Assembly: GCA_040830725.1 (NCBI GenBank)
Contig: JBFOMG010000036.1
Location: 25,067 to 89,066, forward strand
From: JAWKWH01 sp040830725
GTDB lineage: Bacteria > Pseudomonadota > Alphaproteobacteria > Rhizobiales > Rhizobiaceae
Direction: 5' to 3'
Length of the DNA stretch: 64,000 nucleotides
The first letter of the stretch is position 1. Each line of letters begins with the position of its first letter. Under the pieces are notes generated by a model, which ran no database searches, had not been told where the DNA came from, and worked only from the letters and a program-made list of their open reading frames with translations. Both the position numbers and the translations under genes were made by a program. This document shows positions 43,821 to 52,737 of the stretch, piece by piece.

Positions 43821-43937
43821 CAGTTACCGGATGCATTCCTCCTCCCATTGGCACCGGTAATGTTCCCTTTGGATGTAGCCGCGTTAATGGCTGATCCAGT
43901 TTCAAGGCCGGTCGGAAACGCCCGGCCTTTTCTTTTT
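43821..43937 (+). ncRNA. abcR: AbcR-like (alpha-r15) trans-acting small RNA
   Basis: About 117 nt, the size of AbcR RNAs. A 5' hairpin (TTACCGG at 43824-43830 with CCGGTAA at 43854-43860) presents the loop sequence TCCTCCTCCC (43837-43846), an anti-Shine-Dalgarno motif that marks the AbcR/alpha-r15 family. A middle single-stranded part (GTTCCCTTTGG) and a strong terminator follow. AbcR RNAs use Hfq to silence many ABC-transporter mRNAs by covering their ribosome sites. The 5' end is inferred from the promoter, not measured. Confidence 0.8.
43904..43937 (+). terminator. Intrinsic terminator of the AbcR-like sRNA
   Basis: An eight-base-pair outer stem AAGGCCGG/CCGGCCTT (43904-43911 with 43922-43929), one mismatch, two more pairs and a GAAA tetraloop, then TTCTTTTT. 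Confidence 0.92.
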
Positions 43938-43954
43938 CCCGATTTCACGAACAC

Positions 43955-44923
43955 CTACATAAACAGGCTTTCGCCCTGCAAATCCTTGTAGAGGTGGGCA
44001 ACCTGCGCGCCATAACCGTTGTAGAGCAGGGTCGGCACCTTCTCGCCTGTGTGCAGGATGCGTTCTTCAGCCTGGCTCCAGCGCCGGTGCGGTACTTCCG
44101 GATTGACATTGGCCCAGAAACCATACTCCTCTGGCAATATCTCTTCCCAGAAGCTGCGCGGGCGTTTGTCGGTAAACGTGATCTTCTTGATCGACTTGAT
44201 CGACTTGAAACCGTATTTCCACGGCAGTGCCAGCCGGATCGGTGCGCCAAATTGCTTCGCTGCCGGCTTGCCATAGGCGCCGGTGACCATGAACGACAGA
44301 TCGTTCATTGCCTCTTCCATGGTCACGCCTTCGACATAGGGCCATGGGTACCAGACCTGCCGCTGGCCGCTGGCCATTGAGGGATCGAGGAAAGTCTCGA
44401 AACGGATGTACTTGGCTGACCCCAGCGGTTTGGAAAACTCGACCAGTTTGGCGAGCGTAAATCCGGTCCAGGGCACGGTCATGGACCAAGCCTCGACACA
44501 GCGATGCCGATAGAGGCGCTCTTCCAGCGGAATCTTGCGCACCAGATCGTCGAAGGCGACAGTCATCGGCTTTTCGACCATGCCATCGATTTCGATATCC
44601 CATGGCCGAATGACCAAGGACTGCGCGGCTGCAGCGATGCTCTTGTGGGAGCCGAATTCATAAAAATTGTTGTAGGAGCCGTTGATCTCCTCCGGTGTCA
44701 ATTCCCGGTCGAGTTTGAAAGCCTCATTGCGCATTGCCGGGTAGAGATCGGCGGTCGGATCATCTGCGCCGCGGGCTGATGTCGGTATCATCGACATCGC
44801 AGCTGCAGCGATCCCGCCCAAACCCATTCCGGCAAGGATCTTGCGCCGGTCCAGATAAACGCTTTCAGGCGTTGCAAGCGATTCAGCGATTGCCCATGCG
44901 GGCCGTTTGTGGATCGAGACCAT
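43955..44923 (-). CDS. msrP: Protein-methionine-sulfoxide reductase catalytic subunit MsrP
   Basis: A 322-residue molybdopterin enzyme (formerly YedY). A twin-arginine signal (DRRKILAGMG, Arg 26-27) sends it folded to the periplasm. Cys 142 in HRCVEAW binds the molybdenum, and IRLALPWKYGFKSIK and FWANVNPEVPHRRWSQA are conserved. It repairs oxidised methionine in periplasmic proteins, using electrons from the membrane haem protein MsrQ. No msrQ is adjacent, unlike the usual msrPQ operon. The ATG has GGGAGG upstream. Convergent with the sRNA. Confidence 0.95.
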   Translation of the reverse strand: MVSIHKRPAWAIAESLATPESVYLDRRKILAGMGLGGIAAAAMSMIPTSARGADDPTADLYPAMRNEAFKLDRELTPEEINGSYNNFYEFGSHKSIAAAAQSLVIRPWDIEIDGMVEKPMTVAFDDLVRKIPLEERLYRHRCVEAWSMTVPWTGFTLAKLVEFSKPLGSAKYIRFETFLDPSMASGQRQVWYPWPYVEGVTMEEAMNDLSFMVTGAYGKPAAKQFGAPIRLALPWKYGFKSIKSIKKITFTDKRPRSFWEEILPEEYGFWANVNPEVPHRRWSQAEERILHTGEKVPTLLYNGYGAQVAHLYKDLQGESLFM

Positions 44924-45074
44924 AAGCGCCTCCCATGTCGCTCAGTGCGTTTTTCCGGTCGAAACAAATCGGCCAGGCACGGGCACACAATAGTCAGCCC
45001 CGTGCGCAAGGCAAACCAACGGTAATCACGATTGCGTGGCCACCGCTCCCAATGAACGGTGGCCCTCTGAGAGG

Positions 45075-47135
45075 CTATGCTGCTGCCTGTTTGCCGTGCT
45101 GGCTCATGACATCGTCAGCCAGACGGCCAACAAGCTCGGCCATATGGTCGAACTCGGCCGAGTAGCTCGCCACGCCCGCCGTCGCAGAGCGCAGTTCGAT
45201 GATCAGATCGCGCATTTCGGCAAGCGGCATTGTTGCCTCGACCACATCCCATCCGTCCCAGCCGGGCTTGGCGTCAAAGCCGAGTATCTGGCCGCGCCGC
45301 TGCGGAATGATGGCGGTGATCTTGGCGGTCGTGTCATTCGGCGTTGAAATCTCGACCTTCATGATCGGCTCGAGCAGAACCGGGTGACACGCGGTCAAAC
45401 CCTCCCTCATGGCCAGCTTTCCGGCCATCTGGAACGCCATGTCGGAAGAATCAACCGAATGATACGATCCATCGGAAAGGTTTACGGCAAGATCGACAAC
45501 CGGGAAGCCAAGCGGACCGCATTTGAGGAAATCGCGGATACCGTGCTCGACAGAGGGAATATACTGTTTTGGCACCACGCCACCGGTGATCGTATCGGTG
45601 AACTCGAAACCGGATCCGCGCGGCATCGGCTTGATCTCCAGCACCACATCACCGAACTGTCCGTGGCCGCCGGACTGTTTCTTGTGGCGGCCCCGCTGGG
45701 TCGTTCCCTTGACGATGGTCTCGCGGTAGGGAATTTCCGCCGGGCTGGATTCAACCGGAATCTGATATTTGTTTTCCAGCCGCTCCCGTATCACCCGCAG
45801 GTGCATTTCACCGTGACCGGACAGGATCGTTTCACCAGATTCCTGGTTGTGCTCCAGCGTCAGCGATGGATCTTCCTCACCCAACCGGTGCAGCGCCGAA
45901 GACAGTTTGACCTCGTCCTTGCGTTCCTTTGGCTTGAGCGCAGTGGAGAACACAGTGTGCGGGGCAGCCATGGCCGCCAGTTGGGTCACGTTCGACTTCG
46001 GTGGCGCAACGGTGTCACCGGTCTGGATTTCCTCAAGCTTGCCGAGCGCAACCGTTTCACCAACCGGCGCATCGGCAATCTTGGTCTGGTCCTTGCCAAG
46101 CATCTGGTAAAGGCCGGAAACCTTGCCGGAACGGTCGTCGCTGGTGGTTAGTTCCTGGCCGTCGGAAATCTTGCCGTTCAGAACCCGCGCAATCGACAAC
46201 TTGCCGCCATGCGGTGTGTGAACCGTCTTCATCACCTGCAGGCATGGCTCAGGCAGGGGCTCGCCAGCAGCCAGCCGTTCCACCGTGTCAGAAATATCGG
46301 GACCGTCGTGACGAATGGCCTTCAAAAGCCTGAGGACGCCGTTTCCGGCTTCTGCGGTGCCGATGAAGACCGGTGTGACGGTGCCTTCGCGAAGATCCGC
46401 CGAAAGATCATCGAACACCGCGTCCTGCGGCGGCTCAATTTCATCCAGCAGCTGTTCCATCAGCGCATCATCGTGGTCGGCCAGCGTTTCCAGCATTGAG
46501 AAACGGGCTTCCACTTCACGCGCTTTTTCATCATCGGGAATTGGAGTGATTTCACTTTCGGCATGCTCACGCCAGACATAGGCGCGCTCTAGCGCCAGAT
46601 CGATCGACCCGATGACAATGCCATCCTTTCTGAGCGCGATCTGGCGCAGCAGCAGCGGATTACGGCTGGCCGGTTGCAACAGTTGCAGGGTGTCGCGAAC
46701 ACCCAGTTCGCTCTTGTCGACCTTGTTGAGGAACAGCATGCGCGGAACGCCGGCATCCTCAAGCTTTCGCATGATCAACTGCAATGCGGGAATTTTCTTT
46801 TCATCGGCCTCGGCCACCACGACGGCCAGATCACAGGCAGCCAATATGGCTTCTGATTCAACGGCAAACTCTACCGAACCCGGACAATCGACGAATGTTA
46901 TGCTTTCGCCCATGAATTCGGTCGTCGCGACCGAAGCCTCGACGCTCATCTGGTGATCACGGGCTTCCTGCGAATGGTCCCCTACCGTATTACCGGAAGC
47001 GACCGTGTTCTGTTTCGAAATGGCGCCTGTACGGGCCAGCAAGGCTTCAAGTAATGTGGTCTTGCCACTTGCAAAGGGACCGACAATGGCGACGCATTTC
47101 GGTCCCGAGCGTCTTTCTCCGGCACGATTTCCCAT
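45075..47135 (-). CDS. Elongation factor G-like GTPase
   Basis: A 686-residue EF-G paralogue: G1 GPFASGKTT (19-27), DCPGS in place of DxxGH, LNKVD as G4, then EF-G domains II to V (RGQILGF near the C terminus). Translation EF-G has AHVDAGKTT in G1 and RGIT in switch I; both are altered here, which places it in the EF-G-like group found beside normal fusA in many bacteria. Its role is unknown, perhaps in ribosome rescue or stress. A strong ribosome site (GGAGGAGG) fixes the ATG at 47135. Confidence 0.9.
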   Translation of the reverse strand: MGNRAGERRSGPKCVAIVGPFASGKTTLLEALLARTGAISKQNTVASGNTVGDHSQEARDHQMSVEASVATTEFMGESITFVDCPGSVEFAVESEAILAACDLAVVVAEADEKKIPALQLIMRKLEDAGVPRMLFLNKVDKSELGVRDTLQLLQPASRNPLLLRQIALRKDGIVIGSIDLALERAYVWREHAESEITPIPDDEKAREVEARFSMLETLADHDDALMEQLLDEIEPPQDAVFDDLSADLREGTVTPVFIGTAEAGNGVLRLLKAIRHDGPDISDTVERLAAGEPLPEPCLQVMKTVHTPHGGKLSIARVLNGKISDGQELTTSDDRSGKVSGLYQMLGKDQTKIADAPVGETVALGKLEEIQTGDTVAPPKSNVTQLAAMAAPHTVFSTALKPKERKDEVKLSSALHRLGEEDPSLTLEHNQESGETILSGHGEMHLRVIRERLENKYQIPVESSPAEIPYRETIVKGTTQRGRHKKQSGGHGQFGDVVLEIKPMPRGSGFEFTDTITGGVVPKQYIPSVEHGIRDFLKCGPLGFPVVDLAVNLSDGSYHSVDSSDMAFQMAGKLAMREGLTACHPVLLEPIMKVEISTPNDTTAKITAIIPQRRGQILGFDAKPGWDGWDVVEATMPLAEMRDLIIELRSATAGVASYSAEFDHMAELVGRLADDVMSQHGKQAAA

Positions 47136-47639
47136 GAATTGACCTCCTCCCATGACAACAACAAAAACAACCCACGGCGGCCGAGGATTGCCTGTCGCAA
47201 CAGCAAAGGAGAGGCGAACGCACAACTCCGAGAACAACCGGTCTCAGCCGACACCAATCGGCCCGCGATACGGCAAGCATCGCTGGCCGTTGATGCATCG
47301 AACCACGGTTACGGGCGCGGGGCAAGTCCTGCAGCTTTGATGAATTGACCTAACGCCTTCCAGCCCGCACATTGTTTGCCCGTCCAGAAGGTCTGATGCC
47401 AATGAATTTGGCCCCGTCAGACGGAGCACCAAAACACCAGAACTTGGCTGGCGGCTGAATGCGGACAAGCCTGCCTTTCTTGTGACGTATCACAGGTCGG
47501 ACACACACCATATTCCGGCGCCTTTCAGCGTTTGGTTCCCTAAGTACAGTTCACCTGCCGGCGAACGGCAAAAACGCCGCGACCCGGTCGAAGATGGATC
47601 GAAAACGGACCGTGTGAAGCCGCGAGAAGACCGTCAGAC
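47136..47639. other. Intergenic region, no gene seen
   Basis: About 500 bases between the EF-G-like gene and the outer-membrane-like gene, both leftward. Open frames here are short and lack ribosome sites and coding character. It should hold the EF-G-like promoter. One operator-like pair TGTGA-CGTA-TCACA lies at 47481-47494. Confidence 0.6.
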
Positions 47640-48518
47640 TTATCCGGCCTCAATTTCAACGCAATTGCCGTTGCCTTCATCAACCATGCCCGCCGGACAA
47701 CCTTGTTCCGAATTGGTATTCACATCCAACCCGAAGAATTCAAAGCGCGCTTTCGGATCGTCTTCGCGATGCCGGGCAACAAGTGATTTCCCACTCTCAC
47801 CGAAGTAGATGCGAAGGCCGCCACGCACAGAGTCAATGCCGCTGCCGAAAGCGCCGTCAGCATAGAGCGAGATATTGTTGTCACCGAAAGGCAACATCAC
47901 CTCACTGCCGAACCGGCCGAGCGTGTGGTCAAATTGGTGCACGATTCCGCCATGGATACGGAAATTGTCATTCGCATAATAGGCAAAGTTCAGGTCGCCG
48001 CTGAAGAAATCCAGATTGCCAACCGGAGCATTCAACAGATCGGCACCCGCGAATCCCTCAATGCTGATCCGGTCAAGATAGAGTTCCACTTCTGCGCCAA
48101 GCCGCCATAGATCGAGATTGGGTCCTCCGCCGCTGAACGAAAGATTTGCGTAGTGCCCGTAAATACCAACCAGCGCAAAATCCGGATCACGCCAGAACAA
48201 GTGAGCTGCACCCCCCGCCACGGTGGCGGATGGCGGTAGAGACGTGGCCTCAAAATGGGTTACGCCAGCATCGATTTGCAATCCGAACCGGTGGCCGACG
48301 GGAAGCGCGATCGAGCCGATTACCGAAGGCGAGTCGTAATGACCGGTGAGCGAAGAAAAATCGAGATAGTTGTATTGAATGTCCAGCTTTGCGTTGATGC
48401 CGGAAACCGCCGGTTTTGATTGTTCGATGGTCTCATCCTGATCGGCTGCAAAAACCTGACCGCCAAGGAAAAGACAAATCGCCGACGTCGAAGCCAGCGT
48501 GCATAGATGTTCGAACAT
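47640..48518 (-). CDS. Outer-membrane-like beta-barrel protein, unknown function
   Basis: A 292-residue protein with a signal peptide (residues 1-24, GGQVFAAD). The rest alternates hydrophobic and polar residues in strand-like stretches rich in Gly, Phe and Tyr (for example RFGLQIDAGVTHF, FALVGIYGHYANLSF, NISLYADGAFGSG), as in a small outer-membrane barrel. It ends QGCPAGMVDEGNGNC, a Cys-containing tail after the barrel. I do not recognise the family. Confidence 0.72.
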   Translation of the reverse strand: MFEHLCTLASTSAICLFLGGQVFAADQDETIEQSKPAVSGINAKLDIQYNYLDFSSLTGHYDSPSVIGSIALPVGHRFGLQIDAGVTHFEATSLPPSATVAGGAAHLFWRDPDFALVGIYGHYANLSFSGGGPNLDLWRLGAEVELYLDRISIEGFAGADLLNAPVGNLDFFSGDLNFAYYANDNFRIHGGIVHQFDHTLGRFGSEVMLPFGDNNISLYADGAFGSGIDSVRGGLRIYFGESGKSLVARHREDDPKARFEFFGLDVNTNSEQGCPAGMVDEGNGNCVEIEAG

Positions 48519-48668
48519 GTTTGTTGATCCCCCGAAACTTTAATATGTCTTCGTGCCAAGACACGTCTTCATGCCAAGTTCTGACGAAGACGAAAAGCCG
48601 CTTCGGTGGACAAACTAATAAATTGAATTCAACCGTGATATTCCCGCAAAAATTGAGCGAATTCTAAT

Positions 48669-49871
48669 TTACCGCAGTTCCCCGCAAAAGCGCTGGATGC
48701 GCGTGCACGCTTCCTCCAGCAATTCATCGCTGGTTGCATAGGACACGCGGAAATTCGGGCCCAGCCCGAAGGCTGAACCATGCACCACCGCAACCCCTTC
48801 GGCTTCGAGCAGCTCGGTGACAAAATCCTCGTCGGTTTCGATCGCCTTGCCCGTCGGCGAGATTTTTCCGATCAATTGCTCGCATGACGGATAGACATAG
48901 AACGCCCCCTCCGGCACCGGGCAGGACAATCCGTTGGCCTGATTGAGCATCGACACAACGAGATCGCGTCTGGCCTGGAAGATCGTCTTGTTCCTTTCGA
49001 TGAAATCCTGCGGGCCGTTCAATGCCTCGACAGACGCCCACTGCGCGATGGTGCAGGCGCCCGAAGTCTGCTGGCCCTGGATCTTGTCCATCGCCTTGAC
49101 CAGTTCAACTGGTCCGGCCGCATAGCCGATGCGCCAGCCTGTCATGGCATAGGCTTTGGAGACGCCATTCATGGTCAGTGTCCGGTTCTTCAGCGCCGGC
49201 TCGACCTCGGCGATCGTATGGAACCGGAAATCGCCATAGGTGAGGTGTTCATACATGTCGTCGGTCAGGACCCAGACATGCTCGTGGCGCAGAAGTACAT
49301 CTGCCAGGGCCCGCAATTCGGATTTCGAATAGGCTGCGCCAGACGGATTGGATGGTGAATTGAACACAAGCCATTTGGTTTTCGGCGAAATTGCCGCCTC
49401 AAGCGCATCCGGCGTCAGCTTGAAACCGTTCGTGGTCGACGTTTTCGCAAAAACCGGCGAACCGCCACACAGCATCACCATGTCCGGATAGCTGACCCAA
49501 TAAGGCGCCGGAATTACCACCTCGTCACCCGGATTGAGGGTCGCCATGAACGCGTTGAACAGGATTTGCTTGCCTCCGGTGCCGACAATCACCTGGGAGA
49601 CTTCGTAGTCGAGGTTGTTTTCCCGGCTGAATTTTGCGGCAATCGCTTCGCGCAGCGGCATGATGCCCGATACGGGCGGATACTTTGTCTCGCCTCGCTT
49701 GATGGCGTCGATGGCGGCATTCTTGACATTGTCGGGCGTGTCAAAATCGGGTTCGCCGGCCCCCAGGCCAATGATGTCGCGGCCCTGGGCCTTGAGTTCC
49801 CGCGCCTTCTGGCTCACGGCTATGGTTGCGGAAGGCTTTACCCTTCCCAGGTTATCGGCAAAAAAAGACAT
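48669..49871 (-). CDS. aatA: Aspartate aminotransferase, class I
   Basis: A 400-residue PLP enzyme of fold type I, subgroup I-gamma. It has GLGAGEPDFDTP near the N terminus, FNSPSNPSG, the PLP-binding Lys 239 in GVSKAYAMTGWRIGY, and the substrate-carboxylate Arg in NFRVSYA near the end. It exchanges amino groups between aspartate and 2-oxoglutarate; some rhizobial relatives also act on prephenate. Single leftward gene. Confidence 0.94.
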   Translation of the reverse strand: MSFFADNLGRVKPSATIAVSQKARELKAQGRDIIGLGAGEPDFDTPDNVKNAAIDAIKRGETKYPPVSGIMPLREAIAAKFSRENNLDYEVSQVIVGTGGKQILFNAFMATLNPGDEVVIPAPYWVSYPDMVMLCGGSPVFAKTSTTNGFKLTPDALEAAISPKTKWLVFNSPSNPSGAAYSKSELRALADVLLRHEHVWVLTDDMYEHLTYGDFRFHTIAEVEPALKNRTLTMNGVSKAYAMTGWRIGYAAGPVELVKAMDKIQGQQTSGACTIAQWASVEALNGPQDFIERNKTIFQARRDLVVSMLNQANGLSCPVPEGAFYVYPSCEQLIGKISPTGKAIETDEDFVTELLEAEGVAVVHGSAFGLGPNFRVSYATSDELLEEACTRIQRFCGELR

Positions 49872-50041
49872 TACAGGTTTCCCGGCAAATTGGCGTTGTG
49901 TCGACCGCCTGGCAGGTCGAAGGTTTCATGTCCCATCGTAGCCGATAGCGCAAGGTGTTCACGGTTTCAAATGAAGGTGTTAACCGCACGTGAAGTTAAT
50001 CAAATCATATTTGCCCGCAGCAAAGGCTCCGGAGATTCCAG

Positions 50042-50932
50042 TTGTCACGGCAAGGCGAATTTGCCCAAATTTCTCAAAATGAAGATGGCACACGGGTCGC
50101 CGTCTGGGGGATTTTCAAGTTGCATTCGGCATTCCAGCCGATTTTCGCGTTCAATTCCGACGGCAGGCTGGAGATCATGGCGTTTGAGTGCCTGATCCGT
50201 CCTTTCCGCGAAGGCGCCGCTGTACCTCCCCACAGATTCTTTTCCAGCGTACCCCCCGAAGAGCGGGTTGAGGTGGAAACGCTGATGCGCAATCTGCATT
50301 TGCTCAACGCCGGCACCTTTATCGACCCGTCAGCTTTGATATTTGTAAATTTTGACCCGTCGCAATTTGCCAAAACAGAAAACATCGAAGCCGCTTTGCG
50401 TGGTATGCGTCTGGTTCTGCACGAGGCAAATATTGATCGTTCGCGCATCGTTTGCGAACTGACCGAGCAGAAGAGTGCTTCGCCGCTGGCGCTGAAAAAC
50501 CTGATGATGGCGTTGCGGAACCATGGATTCAGGATTGCTGTCGATGACTTTGGTGCAGAAGACTCCGATTTTGACCGTATCATCCAGATGAATCCGGATA
50601 TCGTGAAATTCGATGCCGAATGGGTCATCAAACTGCTACGATCGGCGGCAGGATATACGCTGCTGAAGTCGATGATTACAAAGGTCACCGAAAGAGGCAT
50701 CCAGACGGTGATCGAGGGCGTTGAAGAGCCTTGGCAACTTGAACTGAGCGAGAAAGCTGGCGCATTGATGGTCCAGGGCTTCGGAATCGCGCGACCTCAA
50801 ATTGCGCCATCGGAGTTTGCCATCCGCGCTGCTCCGGTCCCAACTGTTCCGCGGTTTCCGGTTTTCCAGGAAACTGCGGAACTGACAGCCGCTCCCGGCG
50901 GCCCGCAATCCGTGTTTGGCCGCAGAAGCTAG
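50042..50932 (+). CDS. EAL domain protein (c-di-GMP phosphodiesterase-like)
   Basis: A 296-residue stand-alone EAL protein starting at TTG (GGAGATT upstream). The signature reads ECL (Glu 49) in place of EAL. Present: the Asn in FVNFDPS, Glu in CELTEQ, the Asp pair in VDDFG, Lys in VKFDAEW, Glu in IEGVEE. Loop 6, normally DDFGTGYSS, is altered to DDFGAEDSD, which can weaken metal binding and activity. It may be a weak enzyme or a c-di-GMP sensor. A related gene follows directly. Confidence 0.85.
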   Translation: MSRQGEFAQISQNEDGTRVAVWGIFKLHSAFQPIFAFNSDGRLEIMAFECLIRPFREGAAVPPHRFFSSVPPEERVEVETLMRNLHLLNAGTFIDPSALIFVNFDPSQFAKTENIEAALRGMRLVLHEANIDRSRIVCELTEQKSASPLALKNLMMALRNHGFRIAVDDFGAEDSDFDRIIQMNPDIVKFDAEWVIKLLRSAAGYTLLKSMITKVTERGIQTVIEGVEEPWQLELSEKAGALMVQGFGIARPQIAPSEFAIRAAPVPTVPRFPVFQETAELTAAPGGPQSVFGRRS

Positions 50933-51026
50933 ATGCTCATCACGATTTTGTGTTGGTGCTGTCTTTAACAGAATAGACACGCTTTTCATGCCCCAATAGG
51001 TCTGCGCGCCTTTCGGGGGAAAAGTC

Positions 51027-51905
51027 TTGGGCGAAATTCAAAGACCCGTTTACGTCAGCGAGGCGATATTCGCAGACGAAGTAGGCATGCAATATGGCCG
51101 ATATGGCGACCATGTCATCAAATCCGCCTATCAACCGATTTTCAGCAAGTCTGAACAATGGCTCCGCCCGATCGCGGTCGAGGGATTGGCAGCGGTGTAT
51201 CTTCGTGGCGAACGCATTCCATGCAAGGAATTGTTCCGGAAAACACCGCCCGAAGACAAGCTGTTCATAGAAAGCATGTGCCGCGCCCTGCACCTGCGCA
51301 ACCTGCACCCTGCCGGGTTGAACAAGATCGACCTGTACTTCAATTTCGATCCCAGCTCGCATGACCGGCTCGAACCCTCTGTGCGTGAAATTCGCTACAT
51401 GGCCAAACGGCTGACCGATATGCACATCAACCCGCGCAATCTGGTCTGCGAAGTTACCGAGAGCGCCGCTCTGGATGACGATGTTTTGCTTGAACTCGTA
51501 CGGGAAATGCGGCGCCACGGCATCCGTCTGGCAATTGACGATTTTGGCACCGGTCAGTCCGGGTGGGAACGTTTTGAGCTGATCGAGCCCGACGTGGTGA
51601 AAATCGATAGCCGCTGGTTTCAGCGCCTGGTGGCAGAGCCCGGTGCGATCGACCTGCTGACCAGGCTGGTCGGGAAGTTTCACGAATTCGATATACCGGT
51701 ATTGGTTGAAGGCGTCGAAACACCGCTTCATTTGCAATCCGCATTGGATGCCGGCGTGGAGCGGTTTCAGGGTTATTTGTTTGGCCGGCCGGCGCTTGCC
51801 GGGTCGCAGTTCAACGAACATCCGGTGTCCTTGGCCTCGCTGCTCGGCGCAGCGCCGCTCTATAGCCTGCTGCAGGCTGAGCAACAACGCCGAATGTATT
51901 TCTGA
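51027..51905 (+). CDS. EAL domain protein, paralogue of the preceding gene
   Basis: A 292-residue EAL protein starting at TTG (GGGGGA upstream). The signature is EGL (Glu 52); the rest of the site is conserved: NFDPS, CEVTES, IDDFGTGQS with intact loop 6, VKIDSRW, VEGVETP, QGYLFGRP. By motifs it is the more likely active c-di-GMP phosphodiesterase of the pair. Same layout as its neighbour (QPIF near residue 36, no sensor domain), so they arose by tandem duplication. Confidence 0.87.
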   Translation: MGEIQRPVYVSEAIFADEVGMQYGRYGDHVIKSAYQPIFSKSEQWLRPIAVEGLAAVYLRGERIPCKELFRKTPPEDKLFIESMCRALHLRNLHPAGLNKIDLYFNFDPSSHDRLEPSVREIRYMAKRLTDMHINPRNLVCEVTESAALDDDVLLELVREMRRHGIRLAIDDFGTGQSGWERFELIEPDVVKIDSRWFQRLVAEPGAIDLLTRLVGKFHEFDIPVLVEGVETPLHLQSALDAGVERFQGYLFGRPALAGSQFNEHPVSLASLLGAAPLYSLLQAEQQRRMYF

Positions 51906-52026
51906 AGACACGCCCACTCTCGGCGTTCAGCCGCACTAAACGCAATCCCCAACGCAATTTGCTGGCGGCCCGTTCGGCCCCGTGTGTAGACTGTGCCGCC
52001 GATCTTCATTGTGCAAAGTGATTCCA

Positions 52027-52647
52027 ATGCTCACCCTCTATTCCATGCCCAGCTCGGGAAATTCCTACAAGGTTCGCCTGCTGCTGGCGATGCTCGGCAT
52101 TAGGTACCGGCATGTTGACGCTGAATACGGCAATGGGCTGACCACATCTGCGGAATTCCTCGCGAAAAATCCCAAGGGCAAGGTGCCGCTGTTGGAATTG
52201 GAAGACGGGCGCGTTCTGTCGGAATCCAATGCCATCCTTCTTTATCTCGCAGCAGGAACACGGTTCCTGCCTGAGGACACCTATGAGCGGGCACTGGTTC
52301 ATGCCTGGATGTTCTTCGAACAAAATGCCCATGAGACCAGCGTTGCGGTGCGCAGCGCCATATTGACCTACCCGCAAAGGAAACATTTGCGCACACCTGA
52401 ACATCTCGATCCGCTGCTGGAAAGCGGAAACAAGGCGCTGGAAACCATGGAAACCCAGCTTCGAGAAACGCAGTGTCTTGTCGGTGATCTGCCGACAATT
52501 GCTGACATTTGCCTTTACGGATACACCCATACGGCGGGGTCCAAAGGCGGTTTCGACATGACAAGATTTCCGGCGATCAACACCTGGCTGAACCGCATCG
52601 CCGCGCTTCCCGGATATGTACCACTGGATTGGCTGCCTGCAGACTGA
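52027..52647 (+). CDS. Glutathione S-transferase family protein
   Basis: A 206-residue GST. The N-terminal thioredoxin-like domain begins LTLYSMPSSGNSYKVRLLL, with SSGNS at the active-site position; NPKGKVPLLELEDGRVLSESNAILLYLA is the glutathione-binding part with its cis-Pro and ES pair. A helical C-terminal domain follows. Substrate unknown. ATG at 52027; the upstream extension is not supported. Confidence 0.9.
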   Translation: MLTLYSMPSSGNSYKVRLLLAMLGIRYRHVDAEYGNGLTTSAEFLAKNPKGKVPLLELEDGRVLSESNAILLYLAAGTRFLPEDTYERALVHAWMFFEQNAHETSVAVRSAILTYPQRKHLRTPEHLDPLLESGNKALETMETQLRETQCLVGDLPTIADICLYGYTHTAGSKGGFDMTRFPAINTWLNRIAALPGYVPLDWLPAD

Positions 52648-52737
52648 AGGAAATGATGCCCTGCGAATGCGCGGGAATCTTGTGGCACAATCCGTAGCTC
52701 CGCAGAGCAAAGCCGGAATTTGTGATAAGGAGAAGAG

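Noticed and set aside
47244..47468. Reverse open frame of 74 codons in the gap after the EF-G-like gene
   Set aside because: No ribosome site, unlikely amino-acid pattern, no family.
48546..48600. Two near copies of CTTC[G/A]TGCCAAG
   Set aside because: Only two short copies with no spacer pattern; not a CRISPR and too short to interpret.
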